Below the pieces are notes generated by a model. That model saw only the letters and a list, made by a program, of their open reading frames with translations, did not search any database and was not told the origin of the DNA. From Pelagibius litoralis (GTDB lineage Bacteria; Pseudomonadota; Alphaproteobacteria; Kiloniellales; Kiloniellaceae): DNA of 64,000 nt. Below are positions 41,724 to 50,863 of the stretch, one piece after another. Position numbers and translations under genes: made by a program. The first letter of the stretch is position 1, and every line of letters begins with the position of its first letter. The stretch lies in assembly GCF_011683915.1 (NCBI RefSeq), contig NZ_JAAQPH010000005.1, positions 1 to 64,000 on the forward strand, written 5' to 3'.

Positions 41724-42718
41724 AGCGGCACCACCGCAGCCGAACCGCTGTCCGTAAGAGCCAAGGGGTTGCGCAGGGGGCGGCCGAAAGGCGGTGACTC
41801 GATTTCGAAAATGTCACCCGCCTCTGCGCGGATGCCGTCGCTGAAGCTGAGGGTCGCGGCGCCGAAGTAATGTACATGGACGTCGCCGGGGCGGCGGTGC
41901 TGCGGGTACTTGAAGTGGTGGTGTTCCAGGTTGGCGATGCTGTGGCTCATGTTGGCCTCGCCGGTGCCGAAGGGCTTCTCCCAGATCACTTCGCCGCCGC
42001 GCCTGACCCGGGCCGTGCCCCGGATGTCGTCCGGCGCGGCGCCGAGCAGCAATTCCGGCCCGAAGGAACAGGGCCTGAGCTTCGAGTGCGCAAGATAGAG
42101 ATAATTCTGCTGTTCGATCACGTGGTCGGAGAACTCGTTGCCCAGGGCGAAGCCGAGGCGGCGCGGCTGCCCCTTGGGGTCGATCAGATAGAGCCCGACC
42201 AGTTCCACCTCGTCGCCGCCATCCTCGGCGAAGTCGACCATTGCCAAGGGTTGCTCCGGCGCTGCGACGATGCCGCCGTCGCCCTTGAAGAACCATTCCG
42301 GCGGCACCCCGATGCCGCCGCCTGACGGCTTGCCGCCGTCGATGCCCCACTTGAACATCTTCATGGAATCGGAGAGCGCCGCCTCGCCGCCTGCCGCGAC
42401 CTTCTTGTGCATGGAATCGCGGGCATCGGCGCTGCCGAGGTGGGTCAGGCCGGTGCCGGTGATCAGGCAGTGGGCATCGTCCGGATGATCGACAGGCGAC
42501 AGCAGGCGGCGCTCCGCCACCACGGCCTCGTAGTCCTCGCGCGCGTCGCCGGCTAAACTTTCCGCCAGCGCCGCCAGGCCCTCGCCACTTTCGGCTGCCT
42601 TCTGCGCCAGATCGTAGACTCGCCCGACGCCGTCGAGCAGCCTCAGCTGCACGCCCGCGTCGTCGGCAATCGCAACCGCGCGCTGACCCTGCCGGGAGAT
42701 AAACTGAACCAACCGCAT
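41720..42718 (-). CDS. fumarylacetoacetase-fold AraD1/GguC-family hydrolase
   Basis: This 332-residue protein of the FAH fold has TGTGLTHLGSADARDSMHKK, VPPEWFFKGDGG, VELVGLYLIDPKGQPRRLGFALGNEFSDH and the late NPLALT tail. These match the AraD1/GguC group linked to 2-keto-3-deoxy sugar-acid dehydration. It is the last gene of the minus-strand cluster, 11 bp after the RhmD-like dehydratase, and would take the 2-keto-3-deoxy acid that enzyme makes. The exact sugar is unknown. Confidence 0.85.
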   Translation of the reverse strand: MRLVQFISRQGQRAVAIADDAGVQLRLLDGVGRVYDLAQKAAESGEGLAALAESLAGDAREDYEAVVAERRLLSPVDHPDDAHCLITGTGLTHLGSADARDSMHKKVAAGGEAALSDSMKMFKWGIDGGKPSGGGIGVPPEWFFKGDGGIVAAPEQPLAMVDFAEDGGDEVELVGLYLIDPKGQPRRLGFALGNEFSDHVIEQQNYLYLAHSKLRPCSFGPELLLGAAPDDIRGTARVRRGGEVIWEKPFGTGEANMSHSIANLEHHHFKYPQHRRPGDVHVHYFGAATLSFSDGIRAEAGDIFEIESPPFGRPLRNPLALTDSGSAAVVPL

Positions 42719-42729
42719 GACCGCTTCCC

Positions 42730-43899
42730 TTATTCGATTACCGTAAAGTCGCCGAGCGAGTCCTCGGCGATCTCCAGGCCCAGACCGGGTTTGTCGTCGG
42801 CAAGGTCGATGAAACCGTTCTCCGGCTCCGGATCGCCGCGGAAGACATAGTAGAACAGCTCGTTGCCGATCTCGACGTCATGGACCGGGAAAAATTCCGA
42901 GATCGGGCAGTTCACGTTGGCCATGGTCAGGTGATAGTTGTGCATCTGCCCGGCGTGGGGAACGACCGGCACCTGATAGGCCTCGGCCAGGGCGTTGATC
43001 TTCTGTGCCGCGGTGATGCCGCCGACCCGGTTGGTGTCGTACTGGATCACGCTGACCGCGCCGAGGTCGAGCAACTGGCGAAATCCGAACAGCGTGTACT
43101 CGTGCTCGCCGCCGGAGATCGGGATGCCCATGGCGTTCAGCTCGGCATAGCCGTGCATGTCGTCGGCGATCACCGGCTCCTCCAGCCAACGCGGATCGTA
43201 GGGCGCGAGGCGCGGGATCATGCGCTTGGCGTATTCCAGGCTCCAGCCCATGTAGCATTCCAGCATGAGGTCGCAGTCGTAGCCGATCACCTCGCGCAGG
43301 GCCTCCACGCGTTTGATGTTTTCGCGCATGCCTGCCGGGCCGTCCTTGGGCCCCCAGCCGAAGCGCATCTTCATCATCGAAAAGCCCTGGTCGACATAGC
43401 TCTGAGCTTCGGCCTGCATCACCTCGATCCTGTCGGAATAGAGCTTGGAGGCGTAGACCGGGATCCGCTCCTTGGTGCGTCCGCCGAGCAGCTTGAACAC
43501 CGGCTTGCCGGTCGCCTTGCCCATCAGGTCCCAGAGCGCGATGTCGACGGCGGAAATCGCCGTCATGCCGACACCCTTGCGGCCCCAGGCCAGGGTGCGG
43601 CGGTACATCTTCTCCCAGAGATAGGCGTAGTCGAAAGGGTCTTCGCCGATCACCAGCGGCGCCAGGTAGAGATCGATGGCCTGCTTGGCCAGCTGCGGCG
43701 CCAGGGCGGCATTGCCGATGCCGACCAGGCCGTCATCGGTTTCGATTTCGCAGACCAGCCACTCGTGAAAGCGGAAGGAGCCCATGGCATCGCCGCGCTC
43801 GTAGAGCGCGTCCGAGGCATTGGTGCAGAAGTTGGCCTGCGGCGGCACGGTCTTGCCGTTCCACTGCAGCACGCGGGTGCGGACCTTGGTGATCTTCAT
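42730..43899 (-). CDS. enolase-superfamily sugar-acid dehydratase, RhmD-like
   Basis: This 389-residue mandelate racemase/enolase-superfamily protein should dehydrate an aldonate to a 2-keto-3-deoxy acid. Magnesium ligands fit [17 protein letters not shown] and SGGEHEYT, and the histidine in [12 protein letters not shown] is a likely catalytic base, as in L-rhamnonate dehydratase. The N-terminal capping domain ([20 protein letters not shown]) is of the RhmD type. The ATG at 43899 is used instead of the longer frame. It sits between the pdxA-like and araD1-like genes in one operon. Confidence 0.87.
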   Translation of the reverse strand: MKITKVRTRVLQWNGKTVPPQANFCTNASDALYERGDAMGSFRFHEWLVCEIETDDGLVGIGNAALAPQLAKQAIDLYLAPLVIGEDPFDYAYLWEKMYRRTLAWGRKGVGMTAISAVDIALWDLMGKATGKPVFKLLGGRTKERIPVYASKLYSDRIEVMQAEAQSYVDQGFSMMKMRFGWGPKDGPAGMRENIKRVEALREVIGYDCDLMLECYMGWSLEYAKRMIPRLAPYDPRWLEEPVIADDMHGYAELNAMGIPISGGEHEYTLFGFRQLLDLGAVSVIQYDTNRVGGITAAQKINALAEAYQVPVVPHAGQMHNYHLTMANVNCPISEFFPVHDVEIGNELFYYVFRGDPEPENGFIDLADDKPGLGLEIAEDSLGDFTVIE

Positions 43900-43913
43900 C
43901 GGGGCATCTACTC

Positions 43914-44921
43914 TCAGGCCGCGTCTTCGCGGCGGTTGGCGGCCATCTCGGCGCACATCATGAAGGCGCGGCGCGCCGGCTCGACGTTGGCCTTGTTCTG
44001 CCCGACGATGTCAAAGGCGGTGCCATGCGCCGGTGTGGTCATGGGAAACGGCAGGCCGCTCAGCACCGACACGCCCATGTGAAAGCCGAGCAGCTTGATC
44101 GCGATCTGCCCCTGGTCGTGATACATGCTGACCGCGCAGTCGTAATCGCCGTCGCGCACTTTGATGTAGAGCGTGTCGGAGGGGAACGGCCCGTCGCAGG
44201 AAATCTGCAGCGCCCTTGCCCGCTCCACCGCCGGGGCGATGATCTCGATCTCCTCGCGCCCGATCTTGCCGCCGTCGCCGGCGTGGGGGTTGAGCGCGGC
44301 CACGGCGATCTTCGGGCGGGCAAAACCGGCTGCCTTCAAGGTCTGGTCGGCCAGCTTCACCGAGGCGACGATCTCCTCCTCGGACAGGCGCCCGGAGACC
44401 TCGTTCAAAGGTACATGCGATGTCACCCGGGCATTCCACATCCCGTCGATGACGTTGAACTCGCTGACCCGGCCGCGATGACCGATGCGCGTGCGGGCCC
44501 ACTGGGTTTCGTCCTCCTCGCCCAGGCCGGCCAGGTGCATCGCCTCTTTGTTGAAGGGCATGAAGCAGAGGCCATCCGCCGTGCCCGCCTTGCAAAGATC
44601 GAGCGCAAGCCCGAAACCCTTCAGCACCGCTTGTCCGGCGATGGTTGAGACCGCCCCCGGCGTCACATCCTGCAGAGCCTCACTCGGCAGATCGAGCAGA
44701 TTGATCTCGCCTTCGGTCCAATCCGCCTCCTCCGTCGCCGTGATCCGGCGGAAGACGATGTCTTCGCCGGCCACGGCACAGCCGACAGCAAAGACCCCGA
44801 CATCCGAGAGCACCAGGATATCGGCGGCTTCGCGCACTTCCGGCCGGGCCAGCAGCTTGGCCATCAGTTCCGGGCCGATACCCGTGGCGTCTCCCTGCAC
44901 CAAGGCGATCTTGGGTTTCAT
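43914..44921 (-). CDS. PdxA-like 4-phosphate dehydrogenase (PdxA2 type)
   Basis: This 335-residue protein of the 4-hydroxythreonine-4-phosphate dehydrogenase family has [72 protein letters not shown] and [13 protein letters not shown], all typical. Placement in a TRAP/dehydratase operon, and sequence differences from biosynthetic PdxA, suggest the PdxA2 branch that oxidises four-carbon acid phosphates such as D-threonate or D-erythronate 4-phosphate. The DUF1537 kinase that usually supplies such a phosphate is absent here, which leaves its substrate open. Confidence 0.87.
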   Translation of the reverse strand: MKPKIALVQGDATGIGPELMAKLLARPEVREAADILVLSDVGVFAVGCAVAGEDIVFRRITATEEADWTEGEINLLDLPSEALQDVTPGAVSTIAGQAVLKGFGLALDLCKAGTADGLCFMPFNKEAMHLAGLGEEDETQWARTRIGHRGRVSEFNVIDGMWNARVTSHVPLNEVSGRLSEEEIVASVKLADQTLKAAGFARPKIAVAALNPHAGDGGKIGREEIEIIAPAVERARALQISCDGPFPSDTLYIKVRDGDYDCAVSMYHDQGQIAIKLLGFHMGVSVLSGLPFPMTTPAHGTAFDIVGQNKANVEPARRAFMMCAEMAANRREDAA

Positions 44922-44929
44922 GTCAGGTC

Positions 44930-46213
44930 CTATCGGTAAAAGATTTCAACGAGGGTCATGGGAACGGCCGGCACGTAGGTCACCAGCAACACCATCACCA
45001 GCAAAACGCCGATGAAGGGCAGGTTGGTCTTGGTCGTCTCCCAGATGTCCGTCTTGGCGATGGAGCAGGCCGTCACCAGCACGCTGGCCACCGGCGGCGT
45101 CTGCTGCCCGATGGCGAGGTTCAGGGTCAGGACGATCCCGAAATGCACGGGATCGATGCCGACGGCGTGAATCAGCGGCAGCACGATGGGCACGACCAGG
45201 ATGATCGCCGCCGCGCCGTGCAGGAACATGCCCATCACCAGCAGCAGGATGTTCAGCAGGATCAGGACGACATACTTGTTGCTCGTCGCCTCGGTAATCG
45301 CGCGGGCCAGATTCTGCGGCAGTTCGATTTCCGTCAGATGCAACCCCAGCACGGCGGAGGTGGCGACCAGCAGCATCACCACCGCGGTCTGGGTGACGCC
45401 CTCGACGAGGGCGTTGTAAAGTTCTTTCAGTTTCAGTTCGCGGTAGATGAGGCCGCCGATCAGCAGCGCGGCGACCACCGCCAGGCCCGCCCCTTCCGTC
45501 GCCGTCACGATACCGCCGAAGATGCCGCCCAGGATGATCACCGGCAGCAGCAGGGCCCAGAAGGCTTCGCGCGCCGCCTTGCCGAGGCGCGGCAGGGAGA
45601 AAGCCTCTTCCCGCGGCAGATTGTAGCGCCGGGCAAACCAGTAACAGAGGCAGAGCATGGCAAAGCCGCCGAGCAGGCCCGGAACGACCCCGGCCACGAA
45701 GAGCTGCACGATCGAGGTATCCGCCATGGCGCCGTAGAGGATCATCGGGATCGACGGCGGAATGATGATCGCCAGCGAGGCCGAGGACGATGTGACCGCC
45801 GCCGCGAAGGCCGGCTTGTAGCGGCGTTCCTTCATCGCCGGAATGAGGACCGAGCCGATCGCCGCCACGTCGGCGACGGCAGAGCCGGAGATCTCGGCGA
45901 AGAACAGCGACACCCCGACGTTCACCATGGCCAGGCCGCCGCGGGCAAAGCCGATCAGCGCCGAGACGAAGGCGATGAGGCGGCGGGAGATACCGCCGGT
46001 GTTCATCAGAGCACCAGCCAGGATGAACAGCGGTATGGCGATCAGCGGAAAGGAGGTCGCGCCGTCGAAAAGCGTGAGCGCAGCATTGTAAAGGCCGAGC
46101 TCGCCGCTCATCGCCACCATGCCCACCAGGGCCACGGCGCAGATCGCCACGGCGATCGGCACGTTGATGAGGATCAGGCCCAGAAGCCCGATGAAAATGA
46201 GCAGCGCGGTCAT
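44930..46213 (-). CDS. dctM: TRAP transporter large permease
   Basis: This 427-residue DctM-family membrane protein has about 12-13 hydrophobic segments, such as LLIFIGLLGLILINVPIAVA and LILLNILLLVMGMFLHGAAA. It includes FAEISGSAVADVAAIGSVLIPAM and IIPPSIPMILYGAMADTSI, the characteristic TRAP signatures. It drives sodium-coupled uptake of an organic acid delivered by DctP. It overlaps the small permease gene by four bases and is followed after 8 bp by the pdxA-like gene. Confidence 0.93.
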   Translation of the reverse strand: MTALLIFIGLLGLILINVPIAVAICAVALVGMVAMSGELGLYNAALTLFDGATSFPLIAIPLFILAGALMNTGGISRRLIAFVSALIGFARGGLAMVNVGVSLFFAEISGSAVADVAAIGSVLIPAMKERRYKPAFAAAVTSSSASLAIIIPPSIPMILYGAMADTSIVQLFVAGVVPGLLGGFAMLCLCYWFARRYNLPREEAFSLPRLGKAAREAFWALLLPVIILGGIFGGIVTATEGAGLAVVAALLIGGLIYRELKLKELYNALVEGVTQTAVVMLLVATSAVLGLHLTEIELPQNLARAITEATSNKYVVLILLNILLLVMGMFLHGAAAIILVVPIVLPLIHAVGIDPVHFGIVLTLNLAIGQQTPPVASVLVTACSIAKTDIWETTKTNLPFIGVLLVMVLLVTYVPAVPMTLVEIFYR

Positions 46214-46749
46214 TGACGGGCCCCCTCCTCGGCTTTGGCGATTTCGGCTTCGATCTCCTCGGCCTCGGTATCGCGCCCGGCGAGACAGCGGGCCCAGGCC
46301 GCCGGGGTCGAGAGGATCTGTGCCAGGACGAACAGGACGCAGCCGATCGGTACCACCGACTGGGTGAACTGCAGAGGAATCCAGTCAAGGGATACCAGGT
46401 TCTCCCCGGCCATCACCTGCAGCACCACCCAGCCGGCCCAGGCCATGGCGATGAAAACGGCGTAGACGACCAGTTCGGCGAAGATGAAAAGCAGTTGGCG
46501 CGGCAACAGCGGCAGGCTCAGCACCAGGCCGGAAAAACCCAGGTGCCCGCGGCGCAGGGCCGCCAGTGCGGCGCCGTAGTAGGTGATCCAGGCCAGCAGG
46601 ACCGAGGCCACCTCGTCATACCAGGGCAGCGAGGAATTCAGGCCATAGCGGAAGGTGACCGCGGTAACCACCAGCAGCGCCAGCACAACCAGCAGGCCGA
46701 TAGTAATGATTTCAAGCAAGCGCTGCAGCGCGCGGCCAGCCAGAGACAT
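46210..46749 (-). CDS. dctQ: TRAP transporter small permease
   Basis: This 179-residue DctQ-family protein has four hydrophobic helices (IITIGLLVVLALLVVTAVTF, VLLAWITYYGAALAALRRGH, LLFIFAELVVYAVFIAMAWA, VVPIGCVLFVLAQIL) and an acidic C-terminal tail. It pairs with DctM to form the membrane part of the importer. It is separated from dctP by an intrinsic terminator-like hairpin. Confidence 0.9.
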   Translation of the reverse strand: MSLAGRALQRLLEIITIGLLVVLALLVVTAVTFRYGLNSSLPWYDEVASVLLAWITYYGAALAALRRGHLGFSGLVLSLPLLPRQLLFIFAELVVYAVFIAMAWAGWVVLQVMAGENLVSLDWIPLQFTQSVVPIGCVLFVLAQILSTPAAWARCLAGRDTEAEEIEAEIAKAEEGARQ

Positions 46750-46777
46750 GGTGCCCCTCTTTAGAGAACACTCGAGA

Positions 46778-46812
46778 GAAAAACCCCGGCCCTTTCTAAG
46801 GGGCCGGGGGCA
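46778..46812 (-). terminator. terminator between dctP and dctQM
   Basis: On the minus strand CCCCGGCC (46809-46802) pairs with GGCCGGGG (46791-46784) and is followed by TTTTTCTC. It would end most transcripts after dctP and lower expression of the membrane and enzyme genes. Confidence 0.75.
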
Positions 46813-46832
46813 ACCTCAGGGAAAAGGCTCAG

Positions 46833-47837
46833 TTATTCGGCAAGTGCCAGGGCTGCGTCGATCAGATCCTGGCCGGCAGGTACTTCCGAGGCGAACTCTG
46901 CATAGATCGGCTTCGACGCGGACACGAAAGAGGCGCGGTCGGCGACATTCATGGTCATGCCGGCCGTGACCAGCTTTTCCTGGAAATCAGCGTCGCCGGC
47001 GGCACCGGTGAAGCGGGCCCAGACCGCCACGTCCCTGGCGGTCTGCTCCAGCACATCGCGGATGGCGGGGTCCATCTTGTCATAGACGGCCTTGCCCATG
47101 GTCGGGTAGGCCGGCGAATAAACATGGCCTGTCACGGAGAGGTACTTCTGCACCTCCGACAGCTTGGCCGACCAGATGTTGGTGTAGGGATTCTCCTGCC
47201 CCTCGATCACGCCGGTCTGCAGCGCGACGAAGACTTCCGAGAAGGACATCGGTGTCGGATTGGCGCCCCACTCGGTGAACATCTTCACCCGCCACTTGGA
47301 CTTCGGCGTGCGGATCTTGGCGCCTTTCAGATCGGCCGGGGTATTGATCGGGCGCAGATTGTTGCTGATGTGGCGAATACCGTTTTCCCACAGGGCCAGC
47401 ACCTGGTAGCCCTTGGCCTCCGCCGTGGGGGCAACGTCGCTCCAGAAGACCTCGTTCTCGATGCGCGCCAGATGAGCGCGGTCCTTCACCAGGAAGGGCA
47501 TGTCGAACAACGCGAACTCGTCGGCCACCGAAGACATGATCGACGACGGCAGGGCGATGTGCACCGAACCGAGCTTCAGCTTCTGCATCAGCTCCTTGTC
47601 TTTGCCGAGCTGGGCCGAATCGAACAGCTTCACCGTCGCCTTGCCGGCCAGGCGCTTGTTGGCGAGGCGGGTGAACTCCGCGGACGTCAACTGCTGTAGG
47701 GACCCCGCGGGCGCGGAGATACCGAAGATGATCTCTTCTTCGGCCTGCGCCGGCGCGGCGTTGATAACGGTCACCAGCGCCAGGGCGGCGGCGCCCCAAC
47801 ACAGTGACTTAGGCCCAAATAGCTTGAGCGGCTTCAT
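46833..47837 (-). CDS. dctP: TRAP transporter substrate-binding protein
   Basis: This 334-residue periplasmic protein has a signal peptide ending near APAQAEEE and the DctP fold: GSLQQLTSAEFTRLANKRLAGKATVKLF, the IRTPKSKWRVKMFTEWGANPTPMSFSEVF ligand-binding region with the conserved arginine, and ALQTGVIEGQENPYTNIW. It captures a carboxylate, here predicted to be a sugar acid because the operon encodes a dehydratase. It is first gene of the cluster, with a candidate GntR operator about 45 bp upstream. Confidence 0.93.
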   Translation of the reverse strand: MKPLKLFGPKSLCWGAAALALVTVINAAPAQAEEEIIFGISAPAGSLQQLTSAEFTRLANKRLAGKATVKLFDSAQLGKDKELMQKLKLGSVHIALPSSIMSSVADEFALFDMPFLVKDRAHLARIENEVFWSDVAPTAEAKGYQVLALWENGIRHISNNLRPINTPADLKGAKIRTPKSKWRVKMFTEWGANPTPMSFSEVFVALQTGVIEGQENPYTNIWSAKLSEVQKYLSVTGHVYSPAYPTMGKAVYDKMDPAIRDVLEQTARDVAVWARFTGAAGDADFQEKLVTAGMTMNVADRASFVSASKPIYAEFASEVPAGQDLIDAALALAE

Positions 47838-47882
47838 AGCCTTCCTCCCATATTTCCGAGTGATCGGATTATTGATTTATGG

Positions 47883-47896
47883 ATGGTATACAAAAT
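47883..47896. promoter_or_regulatory. candidate GntR operator 1
   Basis: ATGGTATACAAAAT contains TGGTATAC, close to the TGGTATACCA dyad bound by FCD-type GntR regulators of sugar-acid genes. It lies about 45 bp upstream of dctP. Confidence 0.5.
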
Positions 47897-48053
47897 GATC
47901 TGGATCGTTCTGTCAACTTTCGCGGACAGCTTGGAGTCAAAATCAATGTCGATCGCCAATTTTTATATTTATTATCAATGTATTAATGACTAACGCGTTC
48001 TGAGAAAAACTGACGTGACTCGCGCTTCAAGGTATTTCCTGACATCATTCTCA

Positions 48054-48069
48054 AAATGGCATACCATTT
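48054..48069. promoter_or_regulatory. candidate GntR operator 2
   Basis: AAATGGCATACCATTT is a near-perfect dyad with the same TGG-4-CCA core, 83 bp before gntR. Together with operator 1 it brackets the divergent promoter region. Confidence 0.6.
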
Positions 48070-48152
48070 CTAAAGTCGATAGACGCCGCCGCGCCCAGCC
48101 TCTAGAACGGACGCCTGAAATCGGCGATGAGGAACCTGGCAATCGGAGGACC

Positions 48153-48887
48153 ATGAACGAGGACGACACAGCCGAATCGCTATCCCTTGAAGCGGCCCGG
48201 GACCTGCCTATGGGCGAGCCGGAACCGGCCGAACCGCTGACCAAGAGCGTCGCCAACCGCCTGCGCGATATGATCGCCCAGGACGCCTTGCCGGCAGGCG
48301 AGCGTATTCGCGAGCGCGCGCTGGCGGAGCAGTTGCAGGTCTCCCGCACGCCGCTGCGCGAGGCCTTGAAGGTGCTCGCCACCGAAGGGCTGGTGGAACT
48401 GTTCCCCAACCGCGGCGCCGTGGTCTCCGACCCTGACCCGACGGAGGTGCAGGATCTCCTCCAGGTGCTGGGGGTCCTGGAGGGTCTGGGGGGCGAGCTG
48501 GCCTGCGCCCGGGCCAAGGAAAAGGACCTGGACGAGGTTCAGGCCCTGCACTACGAGATGCTGGCCGCCTATGCGCGCAAGGACCGCCTCACCTACTTCA
48601 AGGTCAACCAGCAGATCCATAAGGCCATCGTTGCGATCAGCGGCAATGCCAGCCTGATCGAAACCCATGCCCGCATCAATGCCCGGCTCTACCGGGTCCG
48701 CTATCGCTCCAACAGCCGCAACACGAAATGGGACGTGGCGATCGAAGAGCACGAGGCGATCCTCGCCGCCCTGCGCGAGCGCGACGCCGCCGCCCTGTCA
48801 AAGATCCTGCGCAGCCACCTGGGCAGCACCTGGACCAACGTCAGCGAAGGCCTTGTGGGCGGCGGAGAAGAGACGACCGGCGGCTAG
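48153..48887 (+). CDS. GntR-family regulator, FCD (FadR) subfamily
   Basis: This 244-residue protein has a variable acidic N-terminus, the GntR winged helix (VANRLRDMIAQDALPAGERI, ALAEQLQVSRTPLREALKVL) and an all-helical FCD domain (VQDLLQVLGVLEGLGGELAC, FKVNQQIHKAIVAISGN, EEHEAILAALRERDAAAL). The aspartate and histidines in it may bind metal and a carboxylate ligand. CGGAGGA precedes the ATG. It is divergent from the TRAP/catabolic cluster and is its obvious controller, probably a repressor released by the sugar acid or its breakdown product. Confidence 0.9.
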   Translation: MNEDDTAESLSLEAARDLPMGEPEPAEPLTKSVANRLRDMIAQDALPAGERIRERALAEQLQVSRTPLREALKVLATEGLVELFPNRGAVVSDPDPTEVQDLLQVLGVLEGLGGELACARAKEKDLDEVQALHYEMLAAYARKDRLTYFKVNQQIHKAIVAISGNASLIETHARINARLYRVRYRSNSRNTKWDVAIEEHEAILAALRERDAAALSKILRSHLGSTWTNVSEGLVGGGEETTGG

Positions 48888-49046
48888 CGTAAGACCCACT
48901 CTACCGCGTCTTTTCCGCTATGCAGAAAACGCGCGGCGGCCCTGAATTTTATGGCGTTGAAGCCTGTCCGATAAAGGCGCAAATGGGCGTTGAGCGGACA
49001 GTCAAGTCAAGCTCACGGAACACTGAAAAGCGAATTGGAGAGCGAC

Positions 49047-49181
49047 ATGCTACAGGATATCAGCAAGGTATTGGGCCAGTTCGGCCTCGCTCAACGCTCG
49101 GCGCGCGCGCCGGTGCCGGCGGCCTTTGCCCGGCCCTCGATCGAAGACAGGCTCGTTGCCCTGTTTCGCCGTCTGGCCTGA
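49047..49181 (+). CDS. 44-residue small protein
   Basis: The reading frame MLQDISKVLGQFGLAQRSAR continues to a basic C-terminal helix ending LVALFRRLA. GGAG lies eight bases before the ATG, and a strong intrinsic terminator follows 26 bp after the stop, so it has the layout of an independent short gene. It is mostly helical with net positive charge; no family is recognised. It could also be an mRNA-like regulatory RNA. Confidence 0.45.
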   Translation: MLQDISKVLGQFGLAQRSARAPVPAAFARPSIEDRLVALFRRLA

Positions 49182-49207
49182 AATCCCGCAAGGGTTATCT
49201 GAGAAGC

Positions 49208-49237
49208 GGGGCGGCCTCGGGGCCGCCCCTTTTCTTT
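49208..49237 (+). terminator. intrinsic terminator after the small gene
   Basis: GGGGCGGCC (49208-49216) pairs with GGCCGCCCC (49221-49229) and is followed by TTTTCTTT. Confidence 0.85.
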
Positions 49238-49246
49238 GCCCGGACG

Positions 49247-49768
49247 CTATTGCTGGAAGGGCAGGGAAGAATGGTGAACGTTGATGCGCAGTTTGCCGTC
49301 GTCGTCCTTGATGTAACCGAAGGTGTATTCGACCTTGGTCTCTTCATCGGAATCGGCGGGCGTGAAATAATAGTTGCCCATCGCGAAGGCTGTTTCACCG
49401 TTAAGAACAATCTGCCGCTCGCCGAAGCGCACCTGCCGCCAGGGCTTGATGGCGAAGCCGCCGTCCTCCGCGATATCACCGCCGACGAAGTAGGACAGCG
49501 CCTGATCGAAGGTCTCGCGGAACTGGTCTTCTGATGCCAGGGTCGGTTTGAACAGAACCCCGCCTTGCTCGTAGGCATAGAGATCCCTGATGTGCTGTGA
49601 GGCGGCCGCCTTGTAGTCGCCTTCGTCCAGATAGGCCTGCCCGATCCCGACAATGCCGTCGGCCCAGGTTTGCTGCACCGCCAGCACTTCGTCTTCGGTG
49701 ATTGTCGCGGCCTGGGCGACCGACACGGTCATGCCCGTCACCAAAGCGGCGATAATCGTTTTCTTCAT
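49247..49768 (-). CDS. exported SnoaL/NTF2-like protein of unknown function
   Basis: This 173-residue protein has a Sec signal (TIIAALVTGMTVSVAQA-ATI). The mature domain alternates helices and strands (VLAVQQTWADGIVGIGQAYL, FAIKPWRQVRFGERQIVLNG, AFAMGNYYFTPADSDEETKVEYTFGYIKDDDGKLRINVHHSSLPF), ending in the H-H-S-S-L-P pattern of CaMKII-association-like/SnoaL domains. No catalytic assignment is safe. GGAGACA precedes the ATG at 49768, chosen over 49786. It is a single gene. Confidence 0.65.
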   Translation of the reverse strand: MKKTIIAALVTGMTVSVAQAATITEDEVLAVQQTWADGIVGIGQAYLDEGDYKAAASQHIRDLYAYEQGGVLFKPTLASEDQFRETFDQALSYFVGGDIAEDGGFAIKPWRQVRFGERQIVLNGETAFAMGNYYFTPADSDEETKVEYTFGYIKDDDGKLRINVHHSSLPFQQ

Positions 49769-49912
49769 TTCATTGTCTCCGTTCATCCAGGATCGTTAGA
49801 TACGCCCTTCGCGTTCATAAGGTAGCGACGGGGGCCGGCTTTGCAACGAACCCGCAGCAGGCGCTTTGATAGGAAATTCCTATGAAAACCGGCTTATTGC
49901 GAAGGCTCATCC

Positions 49913-50863
49913 CTAGTCTGCGTTCACGTCAATCGCATAGTCGGCAACGGTACCGGCCTCCCCGATCATGCCGTTCTCGGCCATGAAGGTGGCGAAGCGG
50001 GCGTAACGGCCCTGGTCCAGGGCAGCGGGGCGCAGGGCGAAGCGCGGCAGGGTGTCGGTCCAGGCCCGGCGGTTCAACTCATCGTCCAGGGCCTTGTCGC
50101 TGGCGATGAAAAGCGCCCAGGCTGATTGCGGATGGTTCAGCAGAAAGGTGGTCGCCTCCTCCAGCGCCAGAAGGAAACGCGCCAGCTTTGCCCGATCGAG
50201 CGTGTCGGCCTTGGCGACCAGAACCAGTTCGTCATAGGGCGGCACCCCCTCTTCTTCGGGATAGAAAGCACGGCCCGGGCGGCCGACGATGTCCATCTGG
50301 TTCAGCTCGAAATTGCGGAAGGCGCCGATTACCGCATCCACCTGGCCGGCGATCAAGGCGGGCGAGAGGGAGAAGTTCACGTTCACCAGTTCGACCTCGT
50401 CCAGTGCCACACCGGCGCCACCCAACATGGTCTGCAACAGGGTCTCCTCGAAGCCACCGATGGAGAAGCCGATCTTGCGGCCCTTCAGGTCGGCGAGGCC
50501 CTGGATCGGCCCGTCGCGCAGCACCACCAGGCTATTCAGCGGCGTTGCCACCAGGGTGCCGACCCTGAGCAGCGGCAAACCGGCAGCAACCTGCATGTGG
50601 AGTTGCGGCTGGTAGGAAACGGCGAGGTCGGCCTTGCCGGCGGCGACCAGCTTGGGCGGATCGTTGGGGTCGGCCGGAGCGATCAGTTCGACCTCCAGGC
50701 CGTGGCGCTCGAAGAAGCCGCCGTCGCGCGCCACAATCAGGGTCGCATGGTCCGGATTGACGAACCAGTCGAGCAGCACGGTCATGCGCTCCGCCGCCTG
50801 GCCGGCATCGGCGCGGGCCAGGACCAACAGGAAAACGAAGGCGGCAAGCAAAGATCTGCGCAT
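49913..50863 (-). CDS. thiY: thiamine-precursor ABC binding protein, ThiY-like
   Basis: This 316-residue exported protein has signal MRRSLLAAFVFLLVLARADAG. The mature NMT1/THI5-like domain has VLLDWFVNPDHATLIVARDGGFF, LAVSYQPQLHMQVAAGLPL, GRKIGFSIGGFEETLLQ and NFELNQMDIVG. ThiY proteins bind N-formyl-4-amino-5-aminomethyl-2-methylpyrimidine, a thiamine breakdown product. It is last gene of the riboswitch-controlled operon and its start overlaps the permease stop. Confidence 0.88.
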   Translation of the reverse strand: MRRSLLAAFVFLLVLARADAGQAAERMTVLLDWFVNPDHATLIVARDGGFFERHGLEVELIAPADPNDPPKLVAAGKADLAVSYQPQLHMQVAAGLPLLRVGTLVATPLNSLVVLRDGPIQGLADLKGRKIGFSIGGFEETLLQTMLGGAGVALDEVELVNVNFSLSPALIAGQVDAVIGAFRNFELNQMDIVGRPGRAFYPEEEGVPPYDELVLVAKADTLDRAKLARFLLALEEATTFLLNHPQSAWALFIASDKALDDELNRRAWTDTLPRFALRPAALDQGRYARFATFMAENGMIGEAGTVADYAIDVNAD

